From the NCBI GenBank assembly GCA_015522635.1, contig WALW01000019.1, forward strand, positions 248,001 to 312,000: a stretch of DNA of 64,000 nt. The letters run 5' to 3'. This stretch comes from Candidatus Tiamatella incendiivivens (GTDB lineage: Archaea > Thermoproteota > Thermoprotei_A > Sulfolobales > Acidilobaceae). The notes beneath the pieces were generated by a model, which was not told the origin of the DNA, ran no database searches, and saw only the letters and a list, made by a program, of their open reading frames with translations. A program made the translations under genes and the position numbers. Below, piece by piece: positions 26,190 to 34,284 of the stretch (position 1 is its first letter; each line of letters opens with the position of its first letter).

Positions 26190-26738
26190 ATGGCGAGAAA
26201 AGATTTCCTCAGAAATATAGCTAACCACGTTCTTGCAGAGAACTCTGATAAACTACCGCCAAGCTTTGTAGAGGATCTTAGAGAGACATTGGGGAGAATG
26301 GAAATCAAATACGGGTTTTCAAGCATAGACGGTGACCTCAATAAGCTAGCGGATTTTATATTGAGCAATGATTTCGATGACTTAATAATACTTGCCCGGA
26401 ACCAAAAAGCAGTATGGATCATGAAAGAAATCCTTGAAATGGCTAAAGAAGAGTACAAGGATGTTCCCGAGGTCGCTTCTGCGATAGAGGCAAGATTATC
26501 AAACCTTGAGAAAGGATTCGAGGAGAACAAGGCTGATTTAGATAGCTTGATCAAGCTTTTGAAGAATAATGGATATAGAATAGAGAAAAACGATGGAGGC
26601 ATAGAATTGAAGCTTCATAACGCTAGTGTCTCAATAAAAATTGAGAAAAATATGTTCGTATATGAAATAGTAGTTAAAGGAAGAACATCCGATCCCGATG
26701 TTATACTCAAGAAACTGAATGGAATTAGAACAATCTGA
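26190..26738 (+). CDS. Hypothetical helical protein
   Basis: About 182 residues, largely helical in the first two thirds (FLRNIANHVLAENSDKLPPS, AVWIMKEILEMAKEEYKDVP) with a C-terminal alpha/beta part (ELKLHNASVSIKIEKNMFVY). The ATG at 26190 follows GGTGAT at good spacing. No catalytic motif and no family recognised. Its stop overlaps the convergent reductase gene by 14 bp. Confidence 0.6.
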   Translation: MARKDFLRNIANHVLAENSDKLPPSFVEDLRETLGRMEIKYGFSSIDGDLNKLADFILSNDFDDLIILARNQKAVWIMKEILEMAKEEYKDVPEVASAIEARLSNLEKGFEENKADLDSLIKLLKNNGYRIEKNDGGIELKLHNASVSIKIEKNMFVYEIVVKGRTSDPDVILKKLNGIRTI

Positions 26739-27807
26739 AGAGGTAGGGTAGTAATCTCAAACCTCTCGACGGCTCCTTTAGTGCTGAAAGAACTATACCG
26801 GGAAGCGTAAGCTTCGCCTTGAAATAATCCCTCCAGAATCCTTTAGGCACGTTAGAAAGAATCCTCCCCCTCTCGTTAATATTTGCCTTCTCTACAGTCT
26901 CAAAAAGCCTAGCAGACAATTCTGTTTCCTTCACTAAACCTGCTGCTTTTTCCTCGTAAGCCTCCTTTATACCATTAAAATCACCTAAATTCTCTAGAAT
27001 AGCCATAGCCAAGTAATCAGCGCTTAGAAGCCCTGGTCTGATACCTTCACCAGTAATAGACACTAGAAAACCAGCTGCTTCACCTACATTTAAGGACTTA
27101 CTGTAATCATCCCATAATTTGATTTTGGGTTTTATCCTAACAAGAGATGCGGCTTTAGAGTGAATTTCTTTGATACCGGTCTTTTTATTTATATATTTGT
27201 CAACTGTCTTTAACAGCAAATACTGTTTAGGTAGCTCATAGAACCCTCCTCCAGCATTAACAGTATTTTCCCAGGGATTACTGGGAAATATCCAGTAGAA
27301 ACCTAGCTTCCTCGTATCAAACTCAACTAGAATCCCGTCTTCAGGCCATTGTTTCTGGGGACGATAAATAATCCTATATACTGTGACAGCTCCCTCCGAT
27401 CCTCTGGAAAAGGGTCCTCTAGCATCTACAGTTAACGTTTTCTCCCCGTTAAGTGTCCGCTTGAATGGAGTATACGACAATTCTACTCCATGATCCTCCG
27501 CTTCTCTCCTCAACGACAAAACCAGTCTTGTTTTATCTATAATATACCATAAAGGATTGCTGAACTCTTCTTCATAGATTGTTCGCTCATCTACAACAAC
27601 TTTGAACCTTCTAATTAATGCTCTATAACCAGTATATTTGCTCACTATATACTTTGTATATTCATTTATTGGAACTGCTTCTCCGCATGGTTTCCTATAG
27701 CTAATATCCGGGTCGAATGCCTTAACCTTAAGGCCTGCTTTACTCAATAAACCTGCCAGGCGAGCACCAGCTATTCCTAGTCCTGCTATAACAGTATCCA
27801 CAGTCAT
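26725..27807 (-). CDS. Geranylgeranyl reductase-like FAD-dependent oxidoreductase
   Basis: A 360-residue flavoprotein. The N-terminal FAD motif is VIAGLGIAGARLAGLLSKAG, followed by the family signature YRKPCGEAVP and a second nucleotide-contact region around NVGEAAGFLVSITGEGIRPG. This is the geranylgeranyl reductase family, which in archaea saturates the isoprenoid chains of membrane lipids or quinones. It is shorter than the usual ~400-450 residues, with a compact C-terminus, so substrate is uncertain. The ATG at 27807 has GTGAT upstream. Confidence 0.8.
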   Translation of the reverse strand: MTVDTVIAGLGIAGARLAGLLSKAGLKVKAFDPDISYRKPCGEAVPINEYTKYIVSKYTGYRALIRRFKVVVDERTIYEEEFSNPLWYIIDKTRLVLSLRREAEDHGVELSYTPFKRTLNGEKTLTVDARGPFSRGSEGAVTVYRIIYRPQKQWPEDGILVEFDTRKLGFYWIFPSNPWENTVNAGGGFYELPKQYLLLKTVDKYINKKTGIKEIHSKAASLVRIKPKIKLWDDYSKSLNVGEAAGFLVSITGEGIRPGLLSADYLAMAILENLGDFNGIKEAYEEKAAGLVKETELSARLFETVEKANINERGRILSNVPKGFWRDYFKAKLTLPGIVLSALKEPSRGLRLLPYLFRLF

Positions 27808-27895
27808 AATCATCACTTCAACTCAGATCTCATACCAAGATGTCATTGTTGATAGAGGCAGAGACTATTAACTACATCGTATAAAATCAATCCCG

Positions 27896-28300
27896 GTGTT
27901 TCTATTGGATGTGGTGATAGAGCTTACTAAATCTAGGACTAGTAAACATGCAGCTAGGAAAATGGCTTTCATAGTAAACGAGAAGGGAGAGATCATAGAG
28001 CTAACCTCGGGAGATGCTTGTAAAGAATGCAAAACTTACACTAAAGGTGAAGCTAAGAAGATCATAGTTGAAGAACTCTCGCGAGATGAGTATTTGGTTG
28101 TCGTCAAACTAGTGAGAAACCTGCGAGGCCATGTGTTTGGGGAGATCATTGTCTACGACTGGAAACAAGATCTCCTATTCCGAGCAGTATATAGGAAACT
28201 TAAACTGCATAAAACTTTTGGTGAATCAAGGTTTGCATGGATCCCTCGTATTATTGCAGACAAAATAAAACTATACGTTAAAAGGTATAATCTAGAATAG
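27896..28300 (+). CDS. Hypothetical protein upstream of phosphoglycerate mutase
   Basis: About 129-134 residues: a two-Cys strand-turn (LTSGDACKECKTYTKGE), a basic beta-rich middle (EYLVVVKLVRNLRGHVFGEI) and a basic C-terminal helix (IPRIIADKIKLYVKRYNLE). Family unknown. The frame opens with GTG at 27896, but a TATA-like ATAAAATC at ~27880 suggests a leaderless message starting at GTG 27911 or 27914. apgM follows 18 bp downstream. Confidence 0.55.
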   Translation: MFLLDVVIELTKSRTSKHAARKMAFIVNEKGEIIELTSGDACKECKTYTKGEAKKIIVEELSRDEYLVVVKLVRNLRGHVFGEIIVYDWKQDLLFRAVYRKLKLHKTFGESRFAWIPRIIADKIKLYVKRYNLE

Positions 28301-28318
28301 AATAGTTAGGTGGTTGAT

Positions 28319-29590
28319 ATGGTTAGAAAACTTGCTTATATAGTCTTGGATGGTGCACCTGATGGAATAAACGCTCCTAGAAGAGTTTTATCAGAGGCAT
28401 ATAAACCCAATATAGACCATCTTGTTTCCCGATCCTATTGTGGGATTGTATATACTGTAGAGAAGGGAGTGGCTCCGGAAAGCGATGCTGCAACAATGTC
28501 TCTGCTAGGCTACGATCCCCATAAATACTATACAGGTAGAGGTCCTTTAGAGGCGCTGGGAGCAGGTTTAACATTGGAGAATAAGTATGAGGTAGCCCTA
28601 AGAGCAAACTTTGCTACCATAAACCCTAGGACACTTGAAATAACAGATCGACGTGTGGGTAGAAATTTATCTAGCAAAGAAGCTCACGAGTTAGCTAAAT
28701 CTGTAGATGGACTCAAGCTAGTAGATGGAGCAGGTTATGCTAGGTTTAAAGCAACCATAGGTCATAGAGGAGTCCTTATCGTAGGCCATAAAAAGAGTAA
28801 GCTAAGTGCGATGATTACCAATACAGACCCAGCTTATGGTAGAAAAGGACTGATTTCTATAGCATTAAAGAAATTTGAGGCTAAACTCAAATTAGCCGAG
28901 CCTATGGACGATTCTAGCGAAGCAGTTTTGGCTGCAAAACTAGTCAATGAATTCACTCTAAAGGCGATAGAACTACTGGACAATCATCCTGTTAACAAGG
29001 CACGTGTATCACGAGGACTACTTCCTGCTAATGCTATACTTTCCAGGGACGCTGGAGACCAGGTCCCGCCGATGCCTCCTATAGGCGAGTTAACCCGTTT
29101 AAAATGGGGGGCAATCGTGGAAATGCCTGTTGAAAGGGGTATTGCCAGGGCGGCTAGTATAGGGGTTATTCCAGTCGAAGTCGAGGGCAAAAATAAGAAA
29201 GATCTACTTAAAGAAGAAGCTGAGCTTCTTACTAGCAATTTAGAAGAATATGATGCTATCTACGTTCATTTAAAAGGTCCTGACGAACCTGGGCATGACG
29301 GAGATTTCTATGCTAAAAAGAAGGCAGTTGAAATGATCGATCAGTACTTCTTCGCAGAGGTGAAGGATTACCTGCTTGAAAGAAATGTGAGTGTGATTAT
29401 AACGTCAGACCATTCTACTCCATGGTATCTTAAGGCACACAGTGATGATCCCGTCCCGCTAAGCATATTAGTTCCAGGCAAAACTGGAGATGGCCTTCGG
29501 AAACTCGACGAAATAGAATGCAGTAAAGGATCCATAGGAATATTGGAGGGCGGCTATAATATAATTCCAACAGCTTTAGAGTTGCTGTAA
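28319..29590 (+). CDS. apgM: 2,3-bisphosphoglycerate-independent phosphoglycerate mutase, archaeal type
   Basis: A 423-residue alkaline-phosphatase-superfamily mutase. AYIVLDGAPDG gives the first metal Asp, APESDAATMSLLGYDPHKYY the Ser nucleophile, YVHLKGPDEPGHDGD and IITSDHSTPW later metal ligands. It interconverts 3- and 2-phosphoglycerate in glycolysis and gluconeogenesis. The ATG at 28319 has GGTGG five bases upstream; an in-frame GTG at 28310 is less likely. Confidence 0.93.
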   Translation: MVRKLAYIVLDGAPDGINAPRRVLSEAYKPNIDHLVSRSYCGIVYTVEKGVAPESDAATMSLLGYDPHKYYTGRGPLEALGAGLTLENKYEVALRANFATINPRTLEITDRRVGRNLSSKEAHELAKSVDGLKLVDGAGYARFKATIGHRGVLIVGHKKSKLSAMITNTDPAYGRKGLISIALKKFEAKLKLAEPMDDSSEAVLAAKLVNEFTLKAIELLDNHPVNKARVSRGLLPANAILSRDAGDQVPPMPPIGELTRLKWGAIVEMPVERGIARAASIGVIPVEVEGKNKKDLLKEEAELLTSNLEEYDAIYVHLKGPDEPGHDGDFYAKKKAVEMIDQYFFAEVKDYLLERNVSVIITSDHSTPWYLKAHSDDPVPLSILVPGKTGDGLRKLDEIECSKGSIGILEGGYNIIPTALELL

Positions 29591-29592
29591 CA

Positions 29593-30357
29593 CTAATAGT
29601 AAAGAAAGTCTAGAATAACAGACTCCAATTTCCTATTCAGTTCATAAACTCTAGTCTGGACAAGCCTGTAATCTAGTTTTTTCCTCCTAAGGAAGCTAGC
29701 TAGTTTCTTTAGTTCTATGAAATCTTCCTCTGTAACCAAGTTCTTTCTCCGTAAAACAACAGCACATTTAGACGTTACCGCACCAGCCATAACGGCTCCA
29801 TTAACCAGAGAGTCAAGCGCGCTTTCTACATCTGCGTGAGAAAGCATACAAGAATGCTCCGGGTGAGTATGTAGTGATGTTATAGATGATTGTATAGATG
29901 GAATGGAAACGTGGAACCGTTCTCCCTCAAGGTAAACCAATCTGGAGTCGGATAGATATAGCAATACATATTCTACACCGGTTTGATTGGTGTTCAAAGA
30001 GTATTTCCTTAGCAAAGAGGAGTCGTAGAGAAACGGTATCTTGTATACAGCTTCCATTAATTCCCTGTAACTTCTACCATCACCTTCTAATCTCCGGAAG
30101 ATAATCGAAGTTTTCTCGTTTATTTCCACTTTCTCCTCACCTCCTCGCCCTGGAAAAGGGGATATGTATACTATGAAGTTATCAGGAGGCAAGCGACCGA
30201 ATCCTTCTAGGAAATTATAGAGTTCCGGACTATAGAATATGTAGAAGGACGGATCTCTGCCAGATTCCATAGCGTCTTTTTCCATCTTATCTATAATTGC
30301 CCAAGCAACGCTTAACACTATACTTCCCGTCGTTACAGTTACTCCCTGTTCCTTCAA
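29593..30357 (-). CDS. Protein with a JAMM/MPN metalloprotease motif
   Basis: A 254-residue protein. Residues ~165-180 read SLHTHPEHSCMLSHADVESA, an exact H-x-H-x7-S-x2-D JAMM zinc motif; a preceding Glu is available in GVEYVLLYL or EGERFHV. The N-terminal ~110 residues (SIVLSVAWAIIDKMEKDAME, FYIFYSPELYNFLEGFGRLP) are unfamiliar. JAMM enzymes remove ubiquitin-like modifiers or split isopeptide bonds; archaeal ones act on SAMP/Urm1-like proteins. Function here is inferred from the motif alone. It is divergent from the methyltransferase gene. Confidence 0.6.
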   Translation of the reverse strand: MKEQGVTVTTGSIVLSVAWAIIDKMEKDAMESGRDPSFYIFYSPELYNFLEGFGRLPPDNFIVYISPFPGRGGEEKVEINEKTSIIFRRLEGDGRSYRELMEAVYKIPFLYDSSLLRKYSLNTNQTGVEYVLLYLSDSRLVYLEGERFHVSIPSIQSSITSLHTHPEHSCMLSHADVESALDSLVNGAVMAGAVTSKCAVVLRRKNLVTEEDFIELKKLASFLRRKKLDYRLVQTRVYELNRKLESVILDFLYY

Positions 30358-30424
30358 TAAACTCCCCTCTAAAGAGAATTATAGTATATCTGTTATTAAT
30401 GCCGTATTATATGAGAATGGTTCT

Positions 30425-31150
30425 TTGAAGGTTGGCTGGGCAGTGACGGAGAAAGGCTTAGGAGAGTTATGGGAGACCGTTAAGGAGGATTTAGAGAAGC
30501 TAGTCGAATGCTATGAGAAAGTGAATAAGGTAACTAGTCTAGGGCAGATATCGAGACTTAGACGTATAGCTGTTGGAAAAGCTGAAGTAAAAAGGAAAAC
30601 TGTACTTGATGCAGGAGCCGGCCCTGGGTACATAACAGCTGAGGCTCTCAAACAAGGCGCAGTAATAGTATTCACTTTGGATCCTTTAGAGAGGATGATA
30701 GAGGAAGAATTAAGAACTCTATCTGATTATTCCCGCGTTAAATACGAGCCTATACAAGGCGTGTTCGAAGAGATGCCGTTGAAAGATAATAGTGTAGATG
30801 CTGTTGTATCAAGCTTCGCTTTAAGAGACGCCTATGATCTAGAGCGGGCTGTAGGTGAAATAGCTAGAGTATTGAAACCTAAGGGAAAAGTCGTTATACT
30901 AGACTTCTATAAACCTGAATCCCGTACTAAGGCTAAACTCATAGAACTCTATCTAAGAGTTGGCTTTCCTATTCTTTCAATACTTGCCGGATGTGCAAAA
31001 CCTAGCTTATACACCAACCTATACAAGACTTATAGGAAACACTTAAGCGGAGAAGAATATGTGAAATTGTTTAGAAAGCATTTCAGAAAAGTCCATATCG
31101 AAACCAGAATGTTCGGTGTAATGATTCTTGAAGCCTCCAATAAATATTAG
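30425..31150 (+). CDS. Class I SAM-dependent methyltransferase (UbiE-like)
   Basis: A 241-residue protein. After an N-terminal helical cap, motif I is VLDAGAGPGYITAEAL, motif II an acidic residue in FTLDPLERM, and motif IV VDAVVSSFALRDAYDLERAV, followed by IARVLKPKGKVVILDFYKPE. This sequence of motifs is close to UbiE/MenG-type quinone methyltransferases. A quinone or small-molecule substrate is plausible. The start is TTG at 30425. Confidence 0.8.
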   Translation: MKVGWAVTEKGLGELWETVKEDLEKLVECYEKVNKVTSLGQISRLRRIAVGKAEVKRKTVLDAGAGPGYITAEALKQGAVIVFTLDPLERMIEEELRTLSDYSRVKYEPIQGVFEEMPLKDNSVDAVVSSFALRDAYDLERAVGEIARVLKPKGKVVILDFYKPESRTKAKLIELYLRVGFPILSILAGCAKPSLYTNLYKTYRKHLSGEEYVKLFRKHFRKVHIETRMFGVMILEASNKY

Positions 31151-31156
31151 ATGGAA

Positions 31157-31705
31157 TTATCTTTTGCTATTGTTGCATACATATTTAATGTAGTCATAAA
31201 TTTGGGGGCAGCAAGAAGATGCCTTCATCTCGGCTGCATCCTTCATACTAGAATATATAGTATTAACACCGTAGCCTATAGAGAAATACCTCCTCGCTTG
31301 AATACACGTTGAGACATAGTCAGAGACCTTTGCAATACTTGCTTCCAGTGAACTCTCGTTATTATACTCCTCAAATAATTCCTTGATACTTGCATGCAGG
31401 TTTGCCCCTTCAACCGCACTAGCCTCCAACTCCTCCTTCAAACCACTCATCCTAGAACTACTCCACTTAGGGATGTCTCCCACAACAGATTCAGCAAGAT
31501 CATGGATCAACGCTAATACGCTAGCCTTCAATGGGTCAACAGTTATTCCATAATCATTTAACCTGTAAGCTAAATCTAAGGCAATAACAGCAGTTTCAAA
31601 CGAGTGCTGAGAAACGTTTTCAGCTATAGCAGAAGGAACCCCTCTTTGCATCCACCCGGTTCTTGCTAACCACTTCAACGAACCAGCAATCTCTACAATA
31701 TCCAT
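31157..31705 (-). CDS. HD-domain phosphohydrolase (YfbR/HDDC2-like 5'-nucleotidase)
   Basis: A 182-residue HD protein: NVSQHSFETAVIALDLAYRL (first His), ALIHDLAESVVGDIPKW (His-Asp pair plus Glu), and a final Asp in AKVSDYVSTCIQARRYF. This spacing resembles the 5'-deoxynucleotidase YfbR/HDDC2 group, which trims deoxynucleoside monophosphates. The ATG at 31705 has GGTGTG upstream. Confidence 0.8.
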   Translation of the reverse strand: MDIVEIAGSLKWLARTGWMQRGVPSAIAENVSQHSFETAVIALDLAYRLNDYGITVDPLKASVLALIHDLAESVVGDIPKWSSSRMSGLKEELEASAVEGANLHASIKELFEEYNNESSLEASIAKVSDYVSTCIQARRYFSIGYGVNTIYSSMKDAAEMKASSCCPQIYDYIKYVCNNSKR

Positions 31706-31774
31706 AATAACACACCAAAAAGAACTCTAGTCTAGGACGCCCTAAAAATATAGGGTTAAAAATACAAGAATATA

Positions 31775-32102
31775 GGGGGAGACCGGGCTGGCGGCCTACG
31801 GGCTCTAAAGGCCTGAGGAAACTTCACCCTCCCCACGGTAATGGGACCCCGCGAGGGGTACGGGGAGACCTGTGGCAATGCCACAGAAACGGCACGCCCC
31901 CCAGGAGATGCCTGTGAAGCAGAGAGGCGGGCTTGGCAACAGGCCTGTAGTAACCTGCAGAGCACCCTGGGGGAAGCGATGAAACGGGCAGTCCCCCACG
32001 GAGCAAGGCTCCCAGCTAATGAATAACCGTGAAAGGCTGGGGAGACCGCAGAGTCGAATGCCGCCGCAGTACAGAAGGTGAGTTATAGCCCGGACTCCCC
32101 CC
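31775..32102 (+). ncRNA. rnpB: RNase P RNA (archaeal type)
   Basis: About 328 nt. The ends pair as helix P1 (GGGGGAGACCGGGCT with AGCCCGGACTCCCCC, one mismatch). The 5' conserved block is CCTGAGGAAACTTCACCCTC (CR-I), and the 3' conserved block is CAGTACAGAAGGTGAGTTAT (CR-V). Internal GC-rich helices such as CTGTGGCAATGCCACAG are visible. The RNA carries the catalytic core that trims 5' leaders from pre-tRNA. Open frames crossing this stretch on both strands are spurious consequences of its high GC content. Confidence 0.92.
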
Positions 32103-32161
32103 AGGGAAAACATAGACTATCCCAGCTAAAGAGGCGACAACTACATATAGACGAGGTGGTA

Positions 32162-32208
32162 GGCCGGTAGCTCAGCTTGGAAGAGCGCCCGGTTGGCATC
32201 CGGGAGGC
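32162..32208 (+). pseudogene. Truncated tRNA-Ala(GGC) 5' fragment
   Basis: 47 bases identical to positions 2-48 of the tRNA-Ala(GGC) gene at 33271 (acceptor 5' strand, D arm, whole anticodon arm, start of variable loop). G1 is replaced by A, and the T arm and acceptor 3' strand are missing. It lies 60 bp after the RNase P RNA. Between this fragment and the intact gene lie ~1.06 kb with a single transporter gene, which suggests the left scar of an integration event. Confidence 0.88.
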
Positions 32209-32433
32209 TCGCTACAGGTTTATCAAGGGATTTTTAGTGAACTTTTGATAACGCTAATATGTAATAGCCCTATAACGATATTAGAGATTGGTGACGTATG
32301 CCAAATACAGTGTAAAACAATATTATGATATCCTAGCTTGGATGCTGAAAGGGTGTATGAAAACGTATAAAGTTTAATCTTCAATGATTATAAATAAAAT
32401 CTTAATATCCATAAAAATATCAGGTGTAGAATT

Positions 32434-33009
32434 TTGAGCACAGGAGAAAATGTGAATTGGGCGTCAGTTTCTGCAATAGGTAACACTGGATTCGCATTCG
32501 CACTCTTCATAACTGGGTTTACATACACCGGCCTTGTACCCTTCACTGACTCACTTGGTATCCTGATATTCACACTGCTCTGTTTGATAGGCCTTGGATA
32601 TTTCCTAGCATCAATAATAGAGTTGAGAAACAATATGGGGTCTACAGGGTTTGTGATACTTGTTTGGAGTCTTTTCGGTTTTATAGCAGGTTTCGTATAT
32701 CTTTTCACATATGCCATACCAATTCTATCACAGCCGTCTCCAACAACTTTCTTGATGTTTTGGCTCTTTTGGATATTTATGGCCTTGGTTTCCGCAGTTG
32801 TCCTTAAGCCTTTAGGAAAAATGATATCTGCTAACCTCTACTGGCTTGCTATAACATTCGCGTTCCTCGCTGCTGCTGCTTATGGGAACACTATAGTTAT
32901 ATTCACAGCAGGCATAATTTCTCTCGCTCAATCATTATATAACTGGTATCTGACTGCTGCTATTATCATTAATAACACATACAGAAAGAATGTCATACCC
33001 TTAAAATAA
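32434..33009 (+). CDS. GPR1/FUN34/YaaH-family acetate transporter-like protein
   Basis: A 191-residue protein with six membrane segments. The order of motifs matches the AceTr family: an N-terminal Asn-Thr-Gly-Phe segment (SAIGNTGFAFALFITGFTYT), central helices, and the C-terminal AGIISLAQSLYNWYLTAAII, which resembles the family AG...WY.. tail. Family members take up acetate or succinate with protons. The usual NPAPLGL motif is not conserved (SVSAIGNTGF), so substrate is uncertain. The start is TTG at 32434 with AGGTG upstream; a TATA-like TTATAAATAAAA lies at ~32384. The gene sits between two tRNA-Ala copies. The 32209-32433 stretch before it holds only this promoter. Confidence 0.65.
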   Translation: MSTGENVNWASVSAIGNTGFAFALFITGFTYTGLVPFTDSLGILIFTLLCLIGLGYFLASIIELRNNMGSTGFVILVWSLFGFIAGFVYLFTYAIPILSQPSPTTFLMFWLFWIFMALVSAVVLKPLGKMISANLYWLAITFAFLAAAAYGNTIVIFTAGIISLAQSLYNWYLTAAIIINNTYRKNVIPLK

Positions 33010-33010
33010 C

Positions 33011-33022
33011 ATTCTTTTTTTA
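33011..33022 (+). terminator. T-run terminator after the transporter gene
   Basis: TTCTTTTTTT directly follows the transporter stop codon. The remaining 33023-33270 stretch to the tRNA is A/T-rich, with a weak TATA-like CTTTAAAG near 33228 and no credible gene. Confidence 0.5.
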
Positions 33023-33270
33023 ACAAAATCCGAAAACATGCCTATATACGAGCTTACCAGCTTATTAGGTAATTCAAATGGTGATCGATATTTAAGTACA
33101 TTTTAATATTAGCTAAATTCAAGTACCTTTTGAATAACAAGATTCTAATGGTTATACCTAAACAAAACATTTCAACTGGTGAATCTAAATCGAGAGGCTT
33201 TAGACTTGATAGAAAATGCTGTAAATCTTTAAAGCCTTCCAGCCTTTCAGATAGAAGAAAATGGAAGAGT

Positions 33271-33347
33271 GGGCCGGTAGCTCAGCTTGGAAGAGCGCCC
33301 GGTTGGCATCCGGGAGGCCCCGGGTTCAAATCCCGGCCGGTCCACCA
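33271..33347 (+). tRNA. tRNA-Ala(GGC)
   Basis: A full cloverleaf with encoded CCA. The acceptor stem GGGCCGG/CCGGTCC contains the alanine G3-U70 pair; the anticodon loop TTGGCAT gives GGC. T arm CCGGGTTCAAATCCCGG. No intron. Bases 33272-33318 are repeated exactly at 32162. Confidence 0.97.
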
Positions 33348-33451
33348 AACTCTAGTGCTTCTCAAATTCCATATTTGTTCTCAGGTATGAACATCTTATT
33401 ATTCCAGCAAATAACGGTTAACGTGACGGTTAATCAAGACTTTAACCTTGA

Positions 33452-33460
33452 AAAATATAA
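33452..33460 (+). promoter_or_regulatory. TATA box of the GYD-domain gene
   Basis: AAAATATAA lies about 27 bp upstream of the first of two closely spaced ATGs (33487, 33496), placing transcription start at the codon itself. This decides against a longer in-frame start at 33448 and predicts a leaderless mRNA. Confidence 0.5.
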
Positions 33461-33486
33461 GCTTTAAACTCGATACTATTAATAAG

Positions 33487-33792
33487 ATGATAAAAATGCC
33501 TACTTTTGTAGTCTTTTCAAAGCTAACAGATAAAGGAGCAGAGACAGTTTTCCAGAAACCTGTGAGAGTGAAAGAGGTAAATAAAGAGCTTGAGAACATG
33601 GGTGTCAAAGTTATCCAGCAATATGTTATGCTGGGCGAATGGGATTTCCTTAACATAGTAGAGTCTCCTGACGAGAAAACCCTCCTATCAGCCCTGACGA
33701 ATTTAAATATGCGGGGTACCATAAGAACAGCTACTTTGAGGATAATCCCTGTAGATGAGTATATAGAGGCTATATCGAGGAAAAAAGTGTAA
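33487..33792 (+). CDS. GYD-domain protein
   Basis: A small (~101-residue) ferredoxin-fold protein: PTFVVFSKLTDKGAETVFQK, then MGVKVIQQYVMLGEWDFLNI (the GxYD-like motif is GEWDF) and a C-terminal GTIRTATLRIIPVDEY. GYD proteins are alpha/beta barrels of unknown role, sometimes ligand-binding. The start is ATG 33487 or 33496. It is followed by a stand-alone RAM-domain gene of similar fold. Confidence 0.7.
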   Translation: MIKMPTFVVFSKLTDKGAETVFQKPVRVKEVNKELENMGVKVIQQYVMLGEWDFLNIVESPDEKTLLSALTNLNMRGTIRTATLRIIPVDEYIEAISRKKV

Positions 33793-33941
33793 CAGAAGTT
33801 GTTCTTTGTAATCCATATATTTTTTATATCTTTAACAATATGTTCCTGTAACGATCCCTGGAATTAACCTTATATTCCACGGGTTACATATATCTAATTG
33901 ACCCCTTCCACAGAATTCAACTATTTGTGAGGTGAATAATT

Positions 33942-34187
33942 GTGGCATCCGCGATTGTACTTATAAATGTAGAAATAGGAGAGGAAGAGAATGCCTTCAA
34001 CAAACTAAAGGAGATCCCAGAGGTAGATGAAGTCTATATGGTTTATGGAGTCTACGACCTGATAGCGAAGGTCGAAGCTCCAGATATGACTAAACTAAAG
34101 GAAATAATAGCTGACAAGATTAGGAGAATGCCAGCTATTAGAAGTACACTTACAATGATGGTTGTTGAGGGATACAAGAAAGGCTAA
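33942..34187 (+). CDS. Stand-alone Lrp/AsnC ligand-binding (RAM) domain protein
   Basis: An 81-residue protein equal to the effector-binding half of Lrp regulators: AIVLINVEIGEEENAFNKLK, EIPEVDEVYMVYGVYDLIAK, and a closing strand STLTMMVVEGYKK. There is no DNA-binding helix-turn-helix, as in the single-domain archaeal RAM proteins that bind amino acids and may modulate full-length Lrp proteins. The start is GTG at 33942 after GAGGTGA. Confidence 0.85.
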   Translation: MASAIVLINVEIGEEENAFNKLKEIPEVDEVYMVYGVYDLIAKVEAPDMTKLKEIIADKIRRMPAIRSTLTMMVVEGYKKG

Positions 34188-34284
34188 TCTCATAAGTCTT
34201 TTTCCTCAAAAGATAAAAGGATCTCTCTTCTAACAACATATCCGACTTTTAGTAATTTTATAGTAGCAATACGGGGATTTATGA

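Noticed and set aside
31756-32113. Several open frames of 60-102 codons on both strands
   Set aside because: They lie in the RNase P RNA gene, whose high GC content removes stop codons; the products have no sensible composition.
32162-32208. 5' half of a split (trans-spliced) tRNA
   Set aside because: The identity runs past the anticodon arm into the variable loop rather than ending at 37/38, no complementary leader is evident, and an intact copy of the same tRNA lies 1.1 kb away.
33145-33160. TTCTAATGG match to the ORB-like core upstream of tRNA-Ala(GGC)
   Set aside because: A nine-base match without the G-run or full half-site; expected by chance in A/T-rich DNA.
33130-33467. Plus-strand frames of 86 and 68 codons around tRNA-Ala(GGC)
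   Set aside because: Both read through the tRNA gene itself, and the second covers the TATA region of the next gene; they are not credible coding sequences.
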